Below, piece after piece: positions 35,419-43,024 of a stretch of 64,000 nt of DNA; the first letter of the stretch is position 1, and each line of letters begins with the position of its first letter. The notes under the pieces are model-generated. The model searched no databases and was not told the origin of the DNA. It saw nothing but the letters and a program-made list of their open reading frames with translations. The stretch covers positions 1,364,001 through 1,428,000 of the forward strand of contig NC_018632.1 of the NCBI RefSeq assembly GCF_000172635.2, read 5' to 3'. The position numbers and the translations under genes are program-made. This stretch comes from Alteromonas macleodii ATCC 27126 (GTDB lineage: Bacteria; Pseudomonadota; Gammaproteobacteria; Enterobacterales; Alteromonadaceae).

Positions 35419-37179
35419 GTGGTTAGGTTTTTAATAGGGGCGTTACTTTGCCCCTTTTTCATATTTCCGCTTTCTGCTGACGAAATTGATCAGCAGTTGG
35501 TGCGCGCTGATGCACTTCGCAGTCAAGACGTGGAGGCGTTTCGTACGTCATTGTCGGCTCTCAGTAATAAATCAGCCTCCTTTTCACCGGCCCAAGTCCA
35601 ATACTTTAACTATCTCAATGCTTATAGCTTATCGTATTCAGGAAAACTCATAGAGGCAGTTCCACTTTATGAAAGTGTGTTTCAAAGTGCTTCAGATAAA
35701 TCGTTACAACTACGAGCCAAAAATTCAATTCTCAACAACTACGCGTTAGTTCGGGATTTTCCCAAAGCACTTCAGCAAATTCCTGATATTGTTCCTCTAC
35801 TTTCGTTAGCGAAAGATAAAGATAAGCACCTTTCAATTTTGACGATTGCGCTTTTTTATAATCAGTTGGAAGAGTTTGAGCAGAGTTTGCAGTACAGTGC
35901 TCGCGTAATTGGACAAGAGCTTTCTTCCCGCAATGCGTGTCTGGCTCACAATCTGCGTAGTGAGTCGCTGCACAATTTAGGACGACTTGACCGAGAAACG
36001 CTAAATACAACTATTGAGGTATGTAATGCGAGTAAAGAGCCAATCGCTCTGAATCTAGCAAAATTATGGCTTGCTCAACTGATGTTAGCATCGCCAGACA
36101 GTATCGCAGGGGCGTTAGACGCCTTACTTGCTATCCAAGCAGATGTTGAAAGTACTAACTATCCACGATTAACGTCAGAGTACTATACAGCGCTAGCACA
36201 AGCCTATTTTGCCAATAAGCTCTTTCATAACGCACAGGAGAGTGCGCTTAAAGGCGCGGAGCTTGCAAAAGGCATGGGATATTCAAAACCCAGAAAAACG
36301 GCATATTATATACTGTACCAGTCGGCAATAGAGAAAGGGGATAATGCACAAGCATTAGATGCATTTATTCAATACGCTGAGGCTGATAAAGCGTACCTTG
36401 ATGAGTACAACGTTAAGCAAATGGCGATTCAACAGGCTAAGTTCGATAACCTCGAGAAGAATATCGAAATTCAGCTACTGGACAAAGAGAATAGCCTACT
36501 GAAAGCACAAGCAGCCCTTTCCCGAGAAGAAAAGCAAAATCACAGGCTGTTGATAACATTGCTTGCTTCCACCACGATACTTGTCCTTATGTGGGCAATA
36601 ATAAATCGTAAGTTACATGCAGCACTTAGGGAAAAGGCGCAAACTGACTCGTTAACAAAAGTGGCGAACCGTCACTATTTTACTGAGTTGGCATCGAAAG
36701 CGCTTGATCGAATGTCAGAGCAGCAGGACGTATTATCTTTTGTAATTTTTGACCTTGATCACTTTAAGTCAGTTAACGATAGCTACGGTCATCCAACAGG
36801 CGATTGGGTATTAAAGGCAGTAGTTAACGCGGTGAGGAAACACTGCAGAAAAGAAGATGTTTTCGGGCGCTTAGGTGGTGAGGAGTTCGGCCTACTATTA
36901 CCAGGGTGTAATGAGAAAAAAGCAAAAGAAATAGCGGAATGTATGCGCAATAGTATCCGTCAAATTGATACAGCTGAAAGCGGTTTTACCTTCGATATTT
37001 CAGCAAGCTTTGGTATCTCCAGCACTGCGTCATCAAAGTATCAATTCGAGGCGCTGTATGCCAATGCCGATGAAGCTTTGTATGGCAGTAAAAAGCATGG
37101 CCGCAACAGAGTTTCTGTCTTTCAGGTTAATGGTGAAAGTGACGTTGGTAATGTAGGGCAAGCCTTTCAGCCTGCCTAA
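35419..37179 (+). CDS. Membrane-bound diguanylate cyclase with periplasmic TPR-like sensor
   Basis: The 586-residue protein starts at a GTG. It has a signal peptide (about 1-20) and an all-helical TPR-like periplasmic region (about 20-340). A transmembrane helix follows (ITLLASTTILVLMWAIIN, about 375-393), then a cytoplasmic GGDEF domain (about 410-570). The active site is GGEEF, a functional variant, and FDLDHFKSVNDSYGH is intact. It would synthesise c-di-GMP in response to a periplasmic signal. An RxxD inhibitory site is not evident. It probably shares the promoter of the upstream 70-residue protein. Confidence 0.87.
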   Translation: MVRFLIGALLCPFFIFPLSADEIDQQLVRADALRSQDVEAFRTSLSALSNKSASFSPAQVQYFNYLNAYSLSYSGKLIEAVPLYESVFQSASDKSLQLRAKNSILNNYALVRDFPKALQQIPDIVPLLSLAKDKDKHLSILTIALFYNQLEEFEQSLQYSARVIGQELSSRNACLAHNLRSESLHNLGRLDRETLNTTIEVCNASKEPIALNLAKLWLAQLMLASPDSIAGALDALLAIQADVESTNYPRLTSEYYTALAQAYFANKLFHNAQESALKGAELAKGMGYSKPRKTAYYILYQSAIEKGDNAQALDAFIQYAEADKAYLDEYNVKQMAIQQAKFDNLEKNIEIQLLDKENSLLKAQAALSREEKQNHRLLITLLASTTILVLMWAIINRKLHAALREKAQTDSLTKVANRHYFTELASKALDRMSEQQDVLSFVIFDLDHFKSVNDSYGHPTGDWVLKAVVNAVRKHCRKEDVFGRLGGEEFGLLLPGCNEKKAKEIAECMRNSIRQIDTAESGFTFDISASFGISSTASSKYQFEALYANADEALYGSKKHGRNRVSVFQVNGESDVGNVGQAFQPA

Positions 37180-37221
37180 ACATTACAACGAAAGAAAGTA
37201 AACACTGGGGCGTGTGCTGGC

Positions 37222-38403
37222 TTAATCAGCCAGCGCACTCGCCGCGGCCACTTTGGTCGGGCTAATTTCTTCGCTTGGATAGCAGCCCAATACTTTGATG
37301 TAGCGGGTAATACCACGCAATGCATCAAGGGCATTTTGTACAGGGCCATCTTCTACGTTGCCTTCTACATCAATGTAGAACATTTCTTCCCACGGATTAC
37401 CTGGAATAGGACGCGATTCAAGCTTCGTCATATTGATGCTGTTCTCTCGTAGCACCAACAAGGCCTCTACAAGTGCACCTGGCTTTTGGATGGTAGACAT
37501 AACAAGTGTTGTCTTAGCTGGAACTTGAAGTGGAACCACTACTGGGTTGCGCGCAACAACGATAAAACGGCTATGGTTTTCTTTTTGGTTTGCTAAGTTA
37601 CTCTTTATAGCCATTAGGCCGTACAAGTTACCACCCGCTTCGCTGCCTATTGCGGCTACGTCATCGCGTTTAAGCTCACTAACTGTCAACATGGCAGACG
37701 AGGTGCTGTCCATGGTTTTCACTTCTACGTTCCCTAGTTCTGCTAAGAAATGGCTACACTGAGTGAACACTTGAGGGTGAGCGTAAAGCGTTTTGATTTT
37801 ATCGATACTGGTGTTGGTTCCCACTAACAATGTATGGCGGATAGGGTGGGTGAGTTCACCAATAATACTAAGTTGGGTATGCTGTAGCTGGTCATATACT
37901 TCATTGATACTGCCAGACGTCGTGTTCTCAATAGGCAATACCGCGTAATCGGCTTCTGTACTTTCAACTTTGTGAATAATTTCAGCAAAGCTCTGACAGC
38001 CAATTTCCAGCAATTCGCCTGGGCGACGAGAGAAGTACTTTTGCGTTGCTAGATAAGAGTAAGAGCCCTTATCGCCCAAGAATGCCACTCGGTTTAAAGG
38101 CAATGTACTGCCAGGGTTAGCGCGTTCAGCAAGCATAGCCTGCTGGTTTAAAACAGAGTCTTCAATAATAACGTGGAAAATTTGCGTCACATAATGAGGG
38201 TCTAAGCCAATGTTTTGGCCTTCTTTTATTAGGCGCACCAATAGCTGTTCTTCTCGCTTTTGATCTCTCACAGGAATGTGATGCTTTATTTTCGTCTCAG
38301 CCACTTCGTTGGTTAACTTTCTGCGTTCTGAGAGTAAAGTAAGTAATTCACTGTCTAAAGCGGTAATCCGCTCTCTAACAGTATCTAATGCATTGTCTGA
38401 CAT
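37222..38403 (-). CDS. pheA: P-protein: chorismate mutase/prephenate dehydratase
   Basis: This bifunctional 393-residue enzyme makes phenylpyruvate. Residues about 1-95 are chorismate mutase (LDSELLTLLSERRKLTNEVAETK), and about 105-285 prephenate dehydratase (VAFLGDKGSYSYLATQKYF, TADYAVLPIENTTSGS). The C-terminus is an ACT regulatory domain (KPGALVEALLVLRENSINMTKLESRPI, ending NPWEEMFYIDVEG) that binds phenylalanine. The ATG at 38403 is chosen. The frame extends upstream through the attenuator hairpin, but that extension is not expected to be translated. It is controlled by the pheL attenuator and a promoter at 38557-38585. Confidence 0.95.
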   Translation of the reverse strand: MSDNALDTVRERITALDSELLTLLSERRKLTNEVAETKIKHHIPVRDQKREEQLLVRLIKEGQNIGLDPHYVTQIFHVIIEDSVLNQQAMLAERANPGSTLPLNRVAFLGDKGSYSYLATQKYFSRRPGELLEIGCQSFAEIIHKVESTEADYAVLPIENTTSGSINEVYDQLQHTQLSIIGELTHPIRHTLLVGTNTSIDKIKTLYAHPQVFTQCSHFLAELGNVEVKTMDSTSSAMLTVSELKRDDVAAIGSEAGGNLYGLMAIKSNLANQKENHSRFIVVARNPVVVPLQVPAKTTLVMSTIQKPGALVEALLVLRENSINMTKLESRPIPGNPWEEMFYIDVEGNVEDGPVQNALDALRGITRYIKVLGCYPSEEISPTKVAAASALAD

Positions 38404-38439
38404 ATCATTCCCGTGCGTATCGTATAAGAAAATTCTGTT

Positions 38440-38466
38440 AAAAAAAAACCTCCCAGTTGGGAGGTT
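38440..38466 (-). terminator. Attenuator terminator upstream of pheA
   Basis: On the minus strand, AACCTCCC and GGGAGGTT (38459-38466 with 38447-38454) pair around AACT and run into nine U residues. It lies between the Phe leader peptide and pheA. A GGGAGG right after the leader stop (about 38484-38489) can pair instead with CCTCCC of the terminator arm, giving an antiterminator. Confidence 0.9.
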
Positions 38467-38489
38467 TTCATGCATGTAGCCGCGCCTCC

Positions 38490-38549
38490 CTAGTTAAAGG
38501 ATATAAACGCAAAAAAGAAAAGTGCTACGTGCATAATATTCTGTTTCAT
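38490..38549 (-). CDS. pheL: Phe-rich leader peptide PheL
   Basis: The 19-codon frame MKQNIMHVALFFFAFISFN has five Phe codons in its second half and stops just before the antiterminator segment. The peptide FFFAFISF closely recalls the E. coli PheL pattern. When charged tRNA-Phe is scarce, ribosomes stalled on the Phe codons would allow the antiterminator to form. The predicted transcript starts within a base or two of this ATG, so either the peptide is leaderless or the second ATG at residue 6 is used. No ribosome binding site is visible for either. Confidence 0.8.
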   Translation of the reverse strand: MKQNIMHVALFFFAFISFN

Positions 38550-38556
38550 AGGTTTG

Positions 38557-38597
38557 AATGTATGTTGAACGCCTATGTGTGTCAACCCATTTTTACA
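38557..38597 (-). promoter_or_regulatory. pheA promoter with overlapping TyrR-box-like sequence
   Basis: A perfect -35 TTGACA (38580-38585) and -10 TACATT (38557-38562) are separated by 17 bases. The -35 forms the right half of TGTAAA-AATGGG-TTGACA (38580-38597), an 11-of-12 match to the TyrR box, so a TyrR-like protein could repress this promoter. Chance overlap is possible because TTGACA itself supplies five matches. Confidence 0.65.
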
Positions 38598-38652
38598 AAT
38601 TGAATAGTTGTTTTTAATGTGGGGGACTTGAAAAAGTAATTAAAATGCGCTG

Positions 38653-38720
38653 TTGGCTTTATAAAAAGCCAAACGGTTAGGGCATGAAGCGTTGGCAGGT
38701 GCCGTAAATATACACCTGCC
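38653..38720 (-). other. Two hairpins downstream of the double-receiver gene
   Basis: TTGGCTTT/AAAGCCAA (38653-38660 with 38665-38672) and GGCAGGTG/CACCTGCC (38694-38701 with 38713-38720) are perfect inverted repeats after the stop of the receiver gene. Neither has a U run; they could be 3' ends or spacers before the pheA promoter. Confidence 0.35.
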
Positions 38721-38758
38721 GGTGGGTAATTTGAGAACGCCGTTTAATATTTTAGCGC

Positions 38759-39559
38759 TTAGTTACCTAATAGTGCTGAAAGCATTTGTCTTACTTCGTT
38801 GGGCTCAAAAGGCTTATCGCATAGCGCGTTCACACCTGTTTGCTGAATATTAGCCATATGTGCACTGTCAGCTGACTCTGACGTTACCATGATAATCGGT
38901 ATATGTGTGGTTTCTGGATTAAAGCGGATAAATTCCGATAGTTCCCTGCCATCCATTTCGGGCATATTGTAGTCGGTAACCACGAGGTCAAAAGGTTCAT
39001 CTTTTATATAAGTTAGCGCCATTGCGCCATTCTCTGCTTCTTTTATGCGTTGAAGCCCCATGCCTTCTAGTACGCGTCGAATATGATTACGCGCTAATTT
39101 ACTGTCATCAACAAGTAGTACGCGAACATCGTGTACGTCAAATAGTTCTAATTCTAGTTCATCGTGATTGATTAAATCTAAGCTTGCGTTTAACGCACGA
39201 GACAAATGAAGGGGTTCAAATGGTTTAGGAAGAATTGCCGCAACACCCGCCTGCTTAAACTCTTCTAGTTTGCTCAAACGATTTTCACTGGAAACCAACA
39301 TGAAGGGAATTGTTTTAAATGCGTCGTCTTCTTTAATGAATTTAAGTAGTTCTAGTGCGGTTCCATCTTCGTAGTACATCGCGCTTACGATTAGGTCAGC
39401 ACCGTGCGCTTTTACCGCTGAACGAGCTTCGGAAAGGGTACTGACGGGGTCAATTTCCTTTACGTGTTCTTTTAACAACAAAGTGGTGATGATCTTTCTT
39501 TGTGTGTCAGAAGGCTCAACTAAAATAATGTGTAGATCAGAAATTGACAGCTTTTCCAT
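38759..39559 (-). CDS. Double receiver-domain response regulator
   Basis: The 266-residue protein has two receiver domains and no output domain. The first (about 8-125) has lost the phosphorylated aspartate: the usual hhhhD position reads LIVSAMYYEDG. The second (about 145-262) is canonical, with VLLVDDSK, phosphoacceptor Asp in VVTDYNMPEMDG and a lysine in CDKPFEPNE. Stand-alone receivers commonly act in phosphorelay or on flagellar and stress targets. The gene is transcribed after an SUI1-family gene. Only the second domain should accept phosphate; the first may be a docking module. Confidence 0.85.
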   Translation of the reverse strand: MEKLSISDLHIILVEPSDTQRKIITTLLLKEHVKEIDPVSTLSEARSAVKAHGADLIVSAMYYEDGTALELLKFIKEDDAFKTIPFMLVSSENRLSKLEEFKQAGVAAILPKPFEPLHLSRALNASLDLINHDELELELFDVHDVRVLLVDDSKLARNHIRRVLEGMGLQRIKEAENGAMALTYIKDEPFDLVVTDYNMPEMDGRELSEFIRFNPETTHIPIIMVTSESADSAHMANIQQTGVNALCDKPFEPNEVRQMLSALLGN

Positions 39560-39622
39560 TTCAGACTCTTTTTGTTATATGTTTATGAAAAAGTGAGAGC
39601 TCGCTAGCTGGCTAGCGTTACA

Positions 39623-39955
39623 TTAGCCCCCAGCAAGCTTAACTTTATACCCTTTATCGGTAAGTAGTGTGCGGAGCTTTTCCCTGTCATCAGTTTGTAC
39701 TTCAATGACACCGTCTTTCACTGCGCCGCCGCAACCACATTTTTTCTTTAGCTCAGAGCCTAGTTTTTTCAGCTCATCAGACGCGAGGTCTAATCCCTTA
39801 ATCAGAGACACCCCTTTTCCTTTGCGACCTTTAGTTTCCCTGTGAATACGAACAACGCCGTCAGAAGACACCGAACGCGCTTGCTCTTTTGGCTCAGGCT
39901 TTATTTTGCCGCTTTCAGTACTATAGACCAAAAGGGCGTCTTGCCAGTCTTGCAT
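39623..39955 (-). CDS. SUI1/eIF1-family translation factor (YciH-like)
   Basis: The 110-residue protein has the eIF1/SUI1 core: RKGKGVSLIKGLDL, LKKLGSELKKKCGCGGAVKDGVIEVQ and a C-terminal strand YKVKLAGG. YciH proteins in E. coli bind the 30S subunit and may discriminate initiation codons under stress. Length matches YciH (108). It sits upstream of the receiver gene on the same strand and divergent from the STAS gene. Confidence 0.88.
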   Translation of the reverse strand: MQDWQDALLVYSTESGKIKPEPKEQARSVSSDGVVRIHRETKGRKGKGVSLIKGLDLASDELKKLGSELKKKCGCGGAVKDGVIEVQTDDREKLRTLLTDKGYKVKLAGG

Positions 39956-40126
39956 ACATACCTCAATAAATTGCGTCTTTCCATCTAAATGGCGATAAAA
40001 AAAGCATTACCATACGAAAGTTTAAGATGACTTTCATGGCGATGTGTAAAAGTTCAACTAGTATAAGAATAGCAAAGTTAAAAGCATGTGATGAAGCATT
40101 TCTGCTTACATTTTTAAGGAGCGAAT

Positions 40127-40432
40127 ATGGAAATAACGTCGAGCTATCAAAATCAAGGGAAAGTACTAGTGGTAGATGTAGGCACTAAGTTTGACTTCAG
40201 TAAGGTAGAAGACTTCAGAAACGCCTATGGCGAACTGGGCGCCGATGTCTCTCACATCACCGTAGATTTATCGCGTACTGAATACATGGATAGCTCTGCC
40301 TTAGGTATGTTGTTAAACATGCAAAAGACACTCGCTGAAAGAGAATTAACCTACAGTATCGAAAATGCCCGTCCTCAGGTTGCTAAAATCCTGAAAATAT
40401 CTCGATTCGATAAAAAGTTCGACATTAAGTAA
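40127..40432 (+). CDS. STAS-domain anti-sigma factor antagonist (HsbA/SpoIIAA-like)
   Basis: The 101-residue protein is a single STAS domain with the phosphorylatable serine motif MDSSALGMLL (about 53-62) and preceding strand ITVDLSRTEY. In partner-switching systems it would bind an anti-sigma kinase and be phosphorylated on that serine. AAGGAGCGAAT precedes the ATG. It is upstream of a receiver-PP2C gene and an anti-sigma-like ATPase gene, the same components as the Pseudomonas HsbA/HsbR module. Confidence 0.88.
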   Translation: MEITSSYQNQGKVLVVDVGTKFDFSKVEDFRNAYGELGADVSHITVDLSRTEYMDSSALGMLLNMQKTLAERELTYSIENARPQVAKILKISRFDKKFDIK

Positions 40433-40475
40433 GAAAAGCAAGTCGCTAAATTAACATTTTATCGAAGAGACATAC

Positions 40476-41702
40476 GTGAAGATCCTCATTGTTGACGACG
40501 AGGCTATCAACCGTACATTGCTTACTAACATGCTTTATAACGCAGGCTATAAAGAGTGTATCGAAGCGGTGGATGGTGTTGAAGCTATCAAAAAATTTAC
40601 GCACGAAAAACCCGACTTGGTTTTGTTGGATGTTGTGATGCCTGGGCTCAGTGGTTTTGACGTTGCACCCAAAATACGCAAGCTTGCGAAAGGGCCGTAT
40701 CTACCTATTCTTTTTATCACCGCATTAGAAGATAAAGAAAGCTTAGTGAGGTGTCTGGAAGTTGGCGGGAACGACTTTGCCACAAAGCCCTTCGACCGAC
40801 ACATTCTAATTGCCAAAATTCGAGCCCACTTAAAAATACGTGCTTTGAGTGAACACATAGAACAGCAAAATAAAGCACTTCGATTATTCAATCAAAGAGT
40901 GGCGAGAGAGCACGCCATTGTGGAACATATTTTTAGCCACGCTATTGTCAATCGACCCGAGGTAATGGCGCATTTCGACTGCTTCCTAAAGCCAGCTGAA
41001 ACCTTTAATGGCGACCTCTTTCTATGCGAATCAAGCCCTAGTGGTGGTATTTATTTTGTGGTGGGAGATTTTACAGGTCATGGTTTGGCGTCAGCAATTG
41101 GTGCGTTGCCTGTAACCCGAGCCTTTCAGGAACTCAGCCAGCAAGGGGTATCTATTTCTGAGATTATTTCAGAATTAAATCGAATTTTAATTAAGTTTCT
41201 ACCAAGTGACATGTTTATGGCCGCAGTGGTGGGCGAAATTAACGCGGGGGGCAATAGAATCAACTTATGGCAGGGTGGAATGCCGGCTGTCATTGTTCCT
41301 GCGAAAACTGATTTAGCGCTGCGCTGCATCCCCTCACGTCACATGGCATTAGGGATCCTAGACGAGCATGAACTCAACACCGATTGCGATACCATTCAAT
41401 TAGGATGCAATGAACAGCTTGTAATTTGTAGCGACGGGCTAATTGAGAGTACTACTCAAGAGGGAGAAATGCTTCTTGAGGAAGGCTTGGTAAGAATAGT
41501 AAAAGAGCAAATGCAGACGCATGGGAAAATAGAATCCAATTCACTTTTTCTTAAGGCGAAAGAGCATTGCGCAGCCTCTTCATTTCACGATGATGTCACG
41601 CTAGTCGTGTTTACCTCTCAACCATTAAAACGCCCGTATCACCAAACATGGATTTTGGATTGCCATCGGTGCATGAAGTTGCGCTTGACGCACAACATTT
41701 GA
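40476..41702 (+). CDS. Receiver-PP2C phosphatase (SpoIIE-type) response regulator
   Basis: The 408-residue protein has an N-terminal receiver (about 1-120; IVDDEAINR, phosphoacceptor Asp in LVLLDVVMPGLSG), a short linker, and a PP2C/SpoIIE domain (about 170-385; VVGDFTGHGLASAIG, CSDGLIE, DDVTLVVF). It would dephosphorylate the STAS partner at 40127 when activated. It overlaps the next gene by 55 bases in another frame. The last 20 or so residues after DDVTLVVF look unrelated, so this may be a longer receiver-PP2C-ATPase protein split by a frameshift. In Pseudomonas HsbR the three domains are fused. Confidence 0.85.
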   Translation: MKILIVDDEAINRTLLTNMLYNAGYKECIEAVDGVEAIKKFTHEKPDLVLLDVVMPGLSGFDVAPKIRKLAKGPYLPILFITALEDKESLVRCLEVGGNDFATKPFDRHILIAKIRAHLKIRALSEHIEQQNKALRLFNQRVAREHAIVEHIFSHAIVNRPEVMAHFDCFLKPAETFNGDLFLCESSPSGGIYFVVGDFTGHGLASAIGALPVTRAFQELSQQGVSISEIISELNRILIKFLPSDMFMAAVVGEINAGGNRINLWQGGMPAVIVPAKTDLALRCIPSRHMALGILDEHELNTDCDTIQLGCNEQLVICSDGLIESTTQEGEMLLEEGLVRIVKEQMQTHGKIESNSLFLKAKEHCAASSFHDDVTLVVFTSQPLKRPYHQTWILDCHRCMKLRLTHNI

Positions 41703-42151
41703 AACAGCCTGACATTCTCCAACGCGTGCTACAGCTTGCGGGGCAATGTGAGGGCATTCAAGCGGTGCGTTCGATAATTTATACCGTGTTGTCGGAACTG
41801 TTTAATAATGCGTTAGAGCATGGGATCTTGAAACTCGACTCAAAACTCAAAGCTGATAGTACAGGGTTCCATCAATATTACGAAAACCGCGAGGCTTCTC
41901 TAAAAGCGCTTAGTCACGGGCGAATTAATATTAGGATAGAGTCTTTACCCCTTAAAGGTAAGGTGCTGATAGCGGTTGAAGATAGTGGTGAAGGCTTTGA
42001 GTGGAATAAGGCAAGTACGGTAGGCCGGCGTCATTCCGTTCATGACGAAAGCTTTGGGCGTGGGCTCCCTTTGCTTCACGCGCTGTGCGAACGAGTGTGG
42101 TTCGAAAATGGCGGGAGTAAAGTGATTTGCTTACTTGATACTAAAATTTAG
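41648..42151 (+). CDS. HATPase_c anti-sigma kinase-like domain (RsbW/HsbR C-terminal type)
   Basis: The 167-residue protein has the GHKL ATP-binding motifs: N-box LSELFNNALEHG, G1 VAVEDSGEGFE-like segment (IAVEDSGEGFEW), and G2 SFGRGLPLLHALCE. It would phosphorylate the STAS protein or bind a sigma factor. The ATG lies inside the preceding gene, and no ribosome binding site is visible. Frame 2 is open from 41594, so a one-base indel between about 41600 and 41647 would fuse it to the PP2C protein. Either overlapping genes or a frameshifted fusion could be true. Confidence 0.8.
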   Translation: MDFGLPSVHEVALDAQHLKQPDILQRVLQLAGQCEGIQAVRSIIYTVLSELFNNALEHGILKLDSKLKADSTGFHQYYENREASLKALSHGRINIRIESLPLKGKVLIAVEDSGEGFEWNKASTVGRRHSVHDESFGRGLPLLHALCERVWFENGGSKVICLLDTKI

Positions 42152-42402
42152 GCGCCTTTAGAAAATATATTTACGAGCAAAATGTTCATATTCATGTTTC
42201 TCTGAGGGCTTTTAAACTCTCACTTTACAGCTCTAGTCGTTGAGTACAGTTTACATAGACTTGCTTACTTAGTCATCGCTGTAAATCTGTCCATCTAATC
42301 CAGCAATTAATCGAATTTAGCTTTTACCGAGTAAAAGTTTTATCGATACTCAAATTTCATTAACCGCGGGCGTTTCTGCGGTGACACAAGAAGTAGGGCC
42401 CC

Positions 42403-42843
42403 ATGCTGAAATCATTTCTTAAACTTTTCGAAGACACGCATAAGCGCACAGAGCCAACGTATACCGTTGAATTGGCGACTGCTGCATTACTTAGTGAAAT
42501 TGTAAACGCTGATAATGAAGTAACGGATAGCGAGAGAAGTGAATACGAGAAACAGCTCAGAAAGCATGTAAACATAGATGAGGAAGCGATGTCGTTGTTG
42601 CTTGAAAGAGGGCAAGAGACGGCTGACGATTCAATTGACTTAGTGCGTTTTACTCAAGTACTAAATAAACACTGCAGCGCTGATGAGAAAAGAGATGTGA
42701 TAAAGAGCCTCTGGGCTATTGCATACGCGGATGAATCTTTAGCGCCTCTTGAAGAGAGTACTATTCGTCAAATAGCTGATTTATTGTACGTTCCCCATAG
42801 CCAATACATTAAAACTAAACTTGAAGTAGTTGAAAGAACATAG
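42403..42843 (+). CDS. TerB-family protein
   Basis: The 146-residue protein has two TerB-type helical repeats with acidic metal-site-like motifs (VNADNEVTDSERSEYEKQL near 31-49 and AYADESLAPLEESTIRQI near 106-123) and reads LLSEIVNAD at the start of the first. It is cytosolic. It differs from the other TerB-like protein in the window (at 16348). It is preceded by a 251-base gap with no gene and followed by a GGDEF-EAL gene. Function is unknown; a structural or stress role is a family-level guess. Confidence 0.72.
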   Translation: MLKSFLKLFEDTHKRTEPTYTVELATAALLSEIVNADNEVTDSERSEYEKQLRKHVNIDEEAMSLLLERGQETADDSIDLVRFTQVLNKHCSADEKRDVIKSLWAIAYADESLAPLEESTIRQIADLLYVPHSQYIKTKLEVVERT

Positions 42844-43024
42844 CGTTCATCATCACTCAGTTAGTCTTTTTTGTATTAGCTAAAAAAATGGATTCAAATT
42901 TAGCGACCTGTACCTTACTATTGTGAACAAATAATAATAAAAGCTTAGCGGTGACAGTGCTGTTTCAGAGCCTATGGCATCACTTGCTTACAACAGCTTG
43001 CAGTACTGAAGTAAGGGTAGTTGA

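Noticed and set aside
35419..37179. Diguanylate cyclase proposed as inactive because of GGEEF instead of GGDEF
   Set aside because: GGEEF is a well-known active variant, so no claim of inactivity is warranted.
38404..38475. Extended pheA start at 38475 giving an extra 24 residues containing FFF
   Set aside because: The extension is translated straight through the attenuator hairpin and its U run. The Phe run belongs to a different frame of the leader, and pheA orthologues begin at MSDN.
39602..39617. CGCTAGC/GCTAGCG palindrome between SUI1 and the receiver gene
   Set aside because: Two-base spacer, no U run, no known operator resemblance, so too little to call a site.
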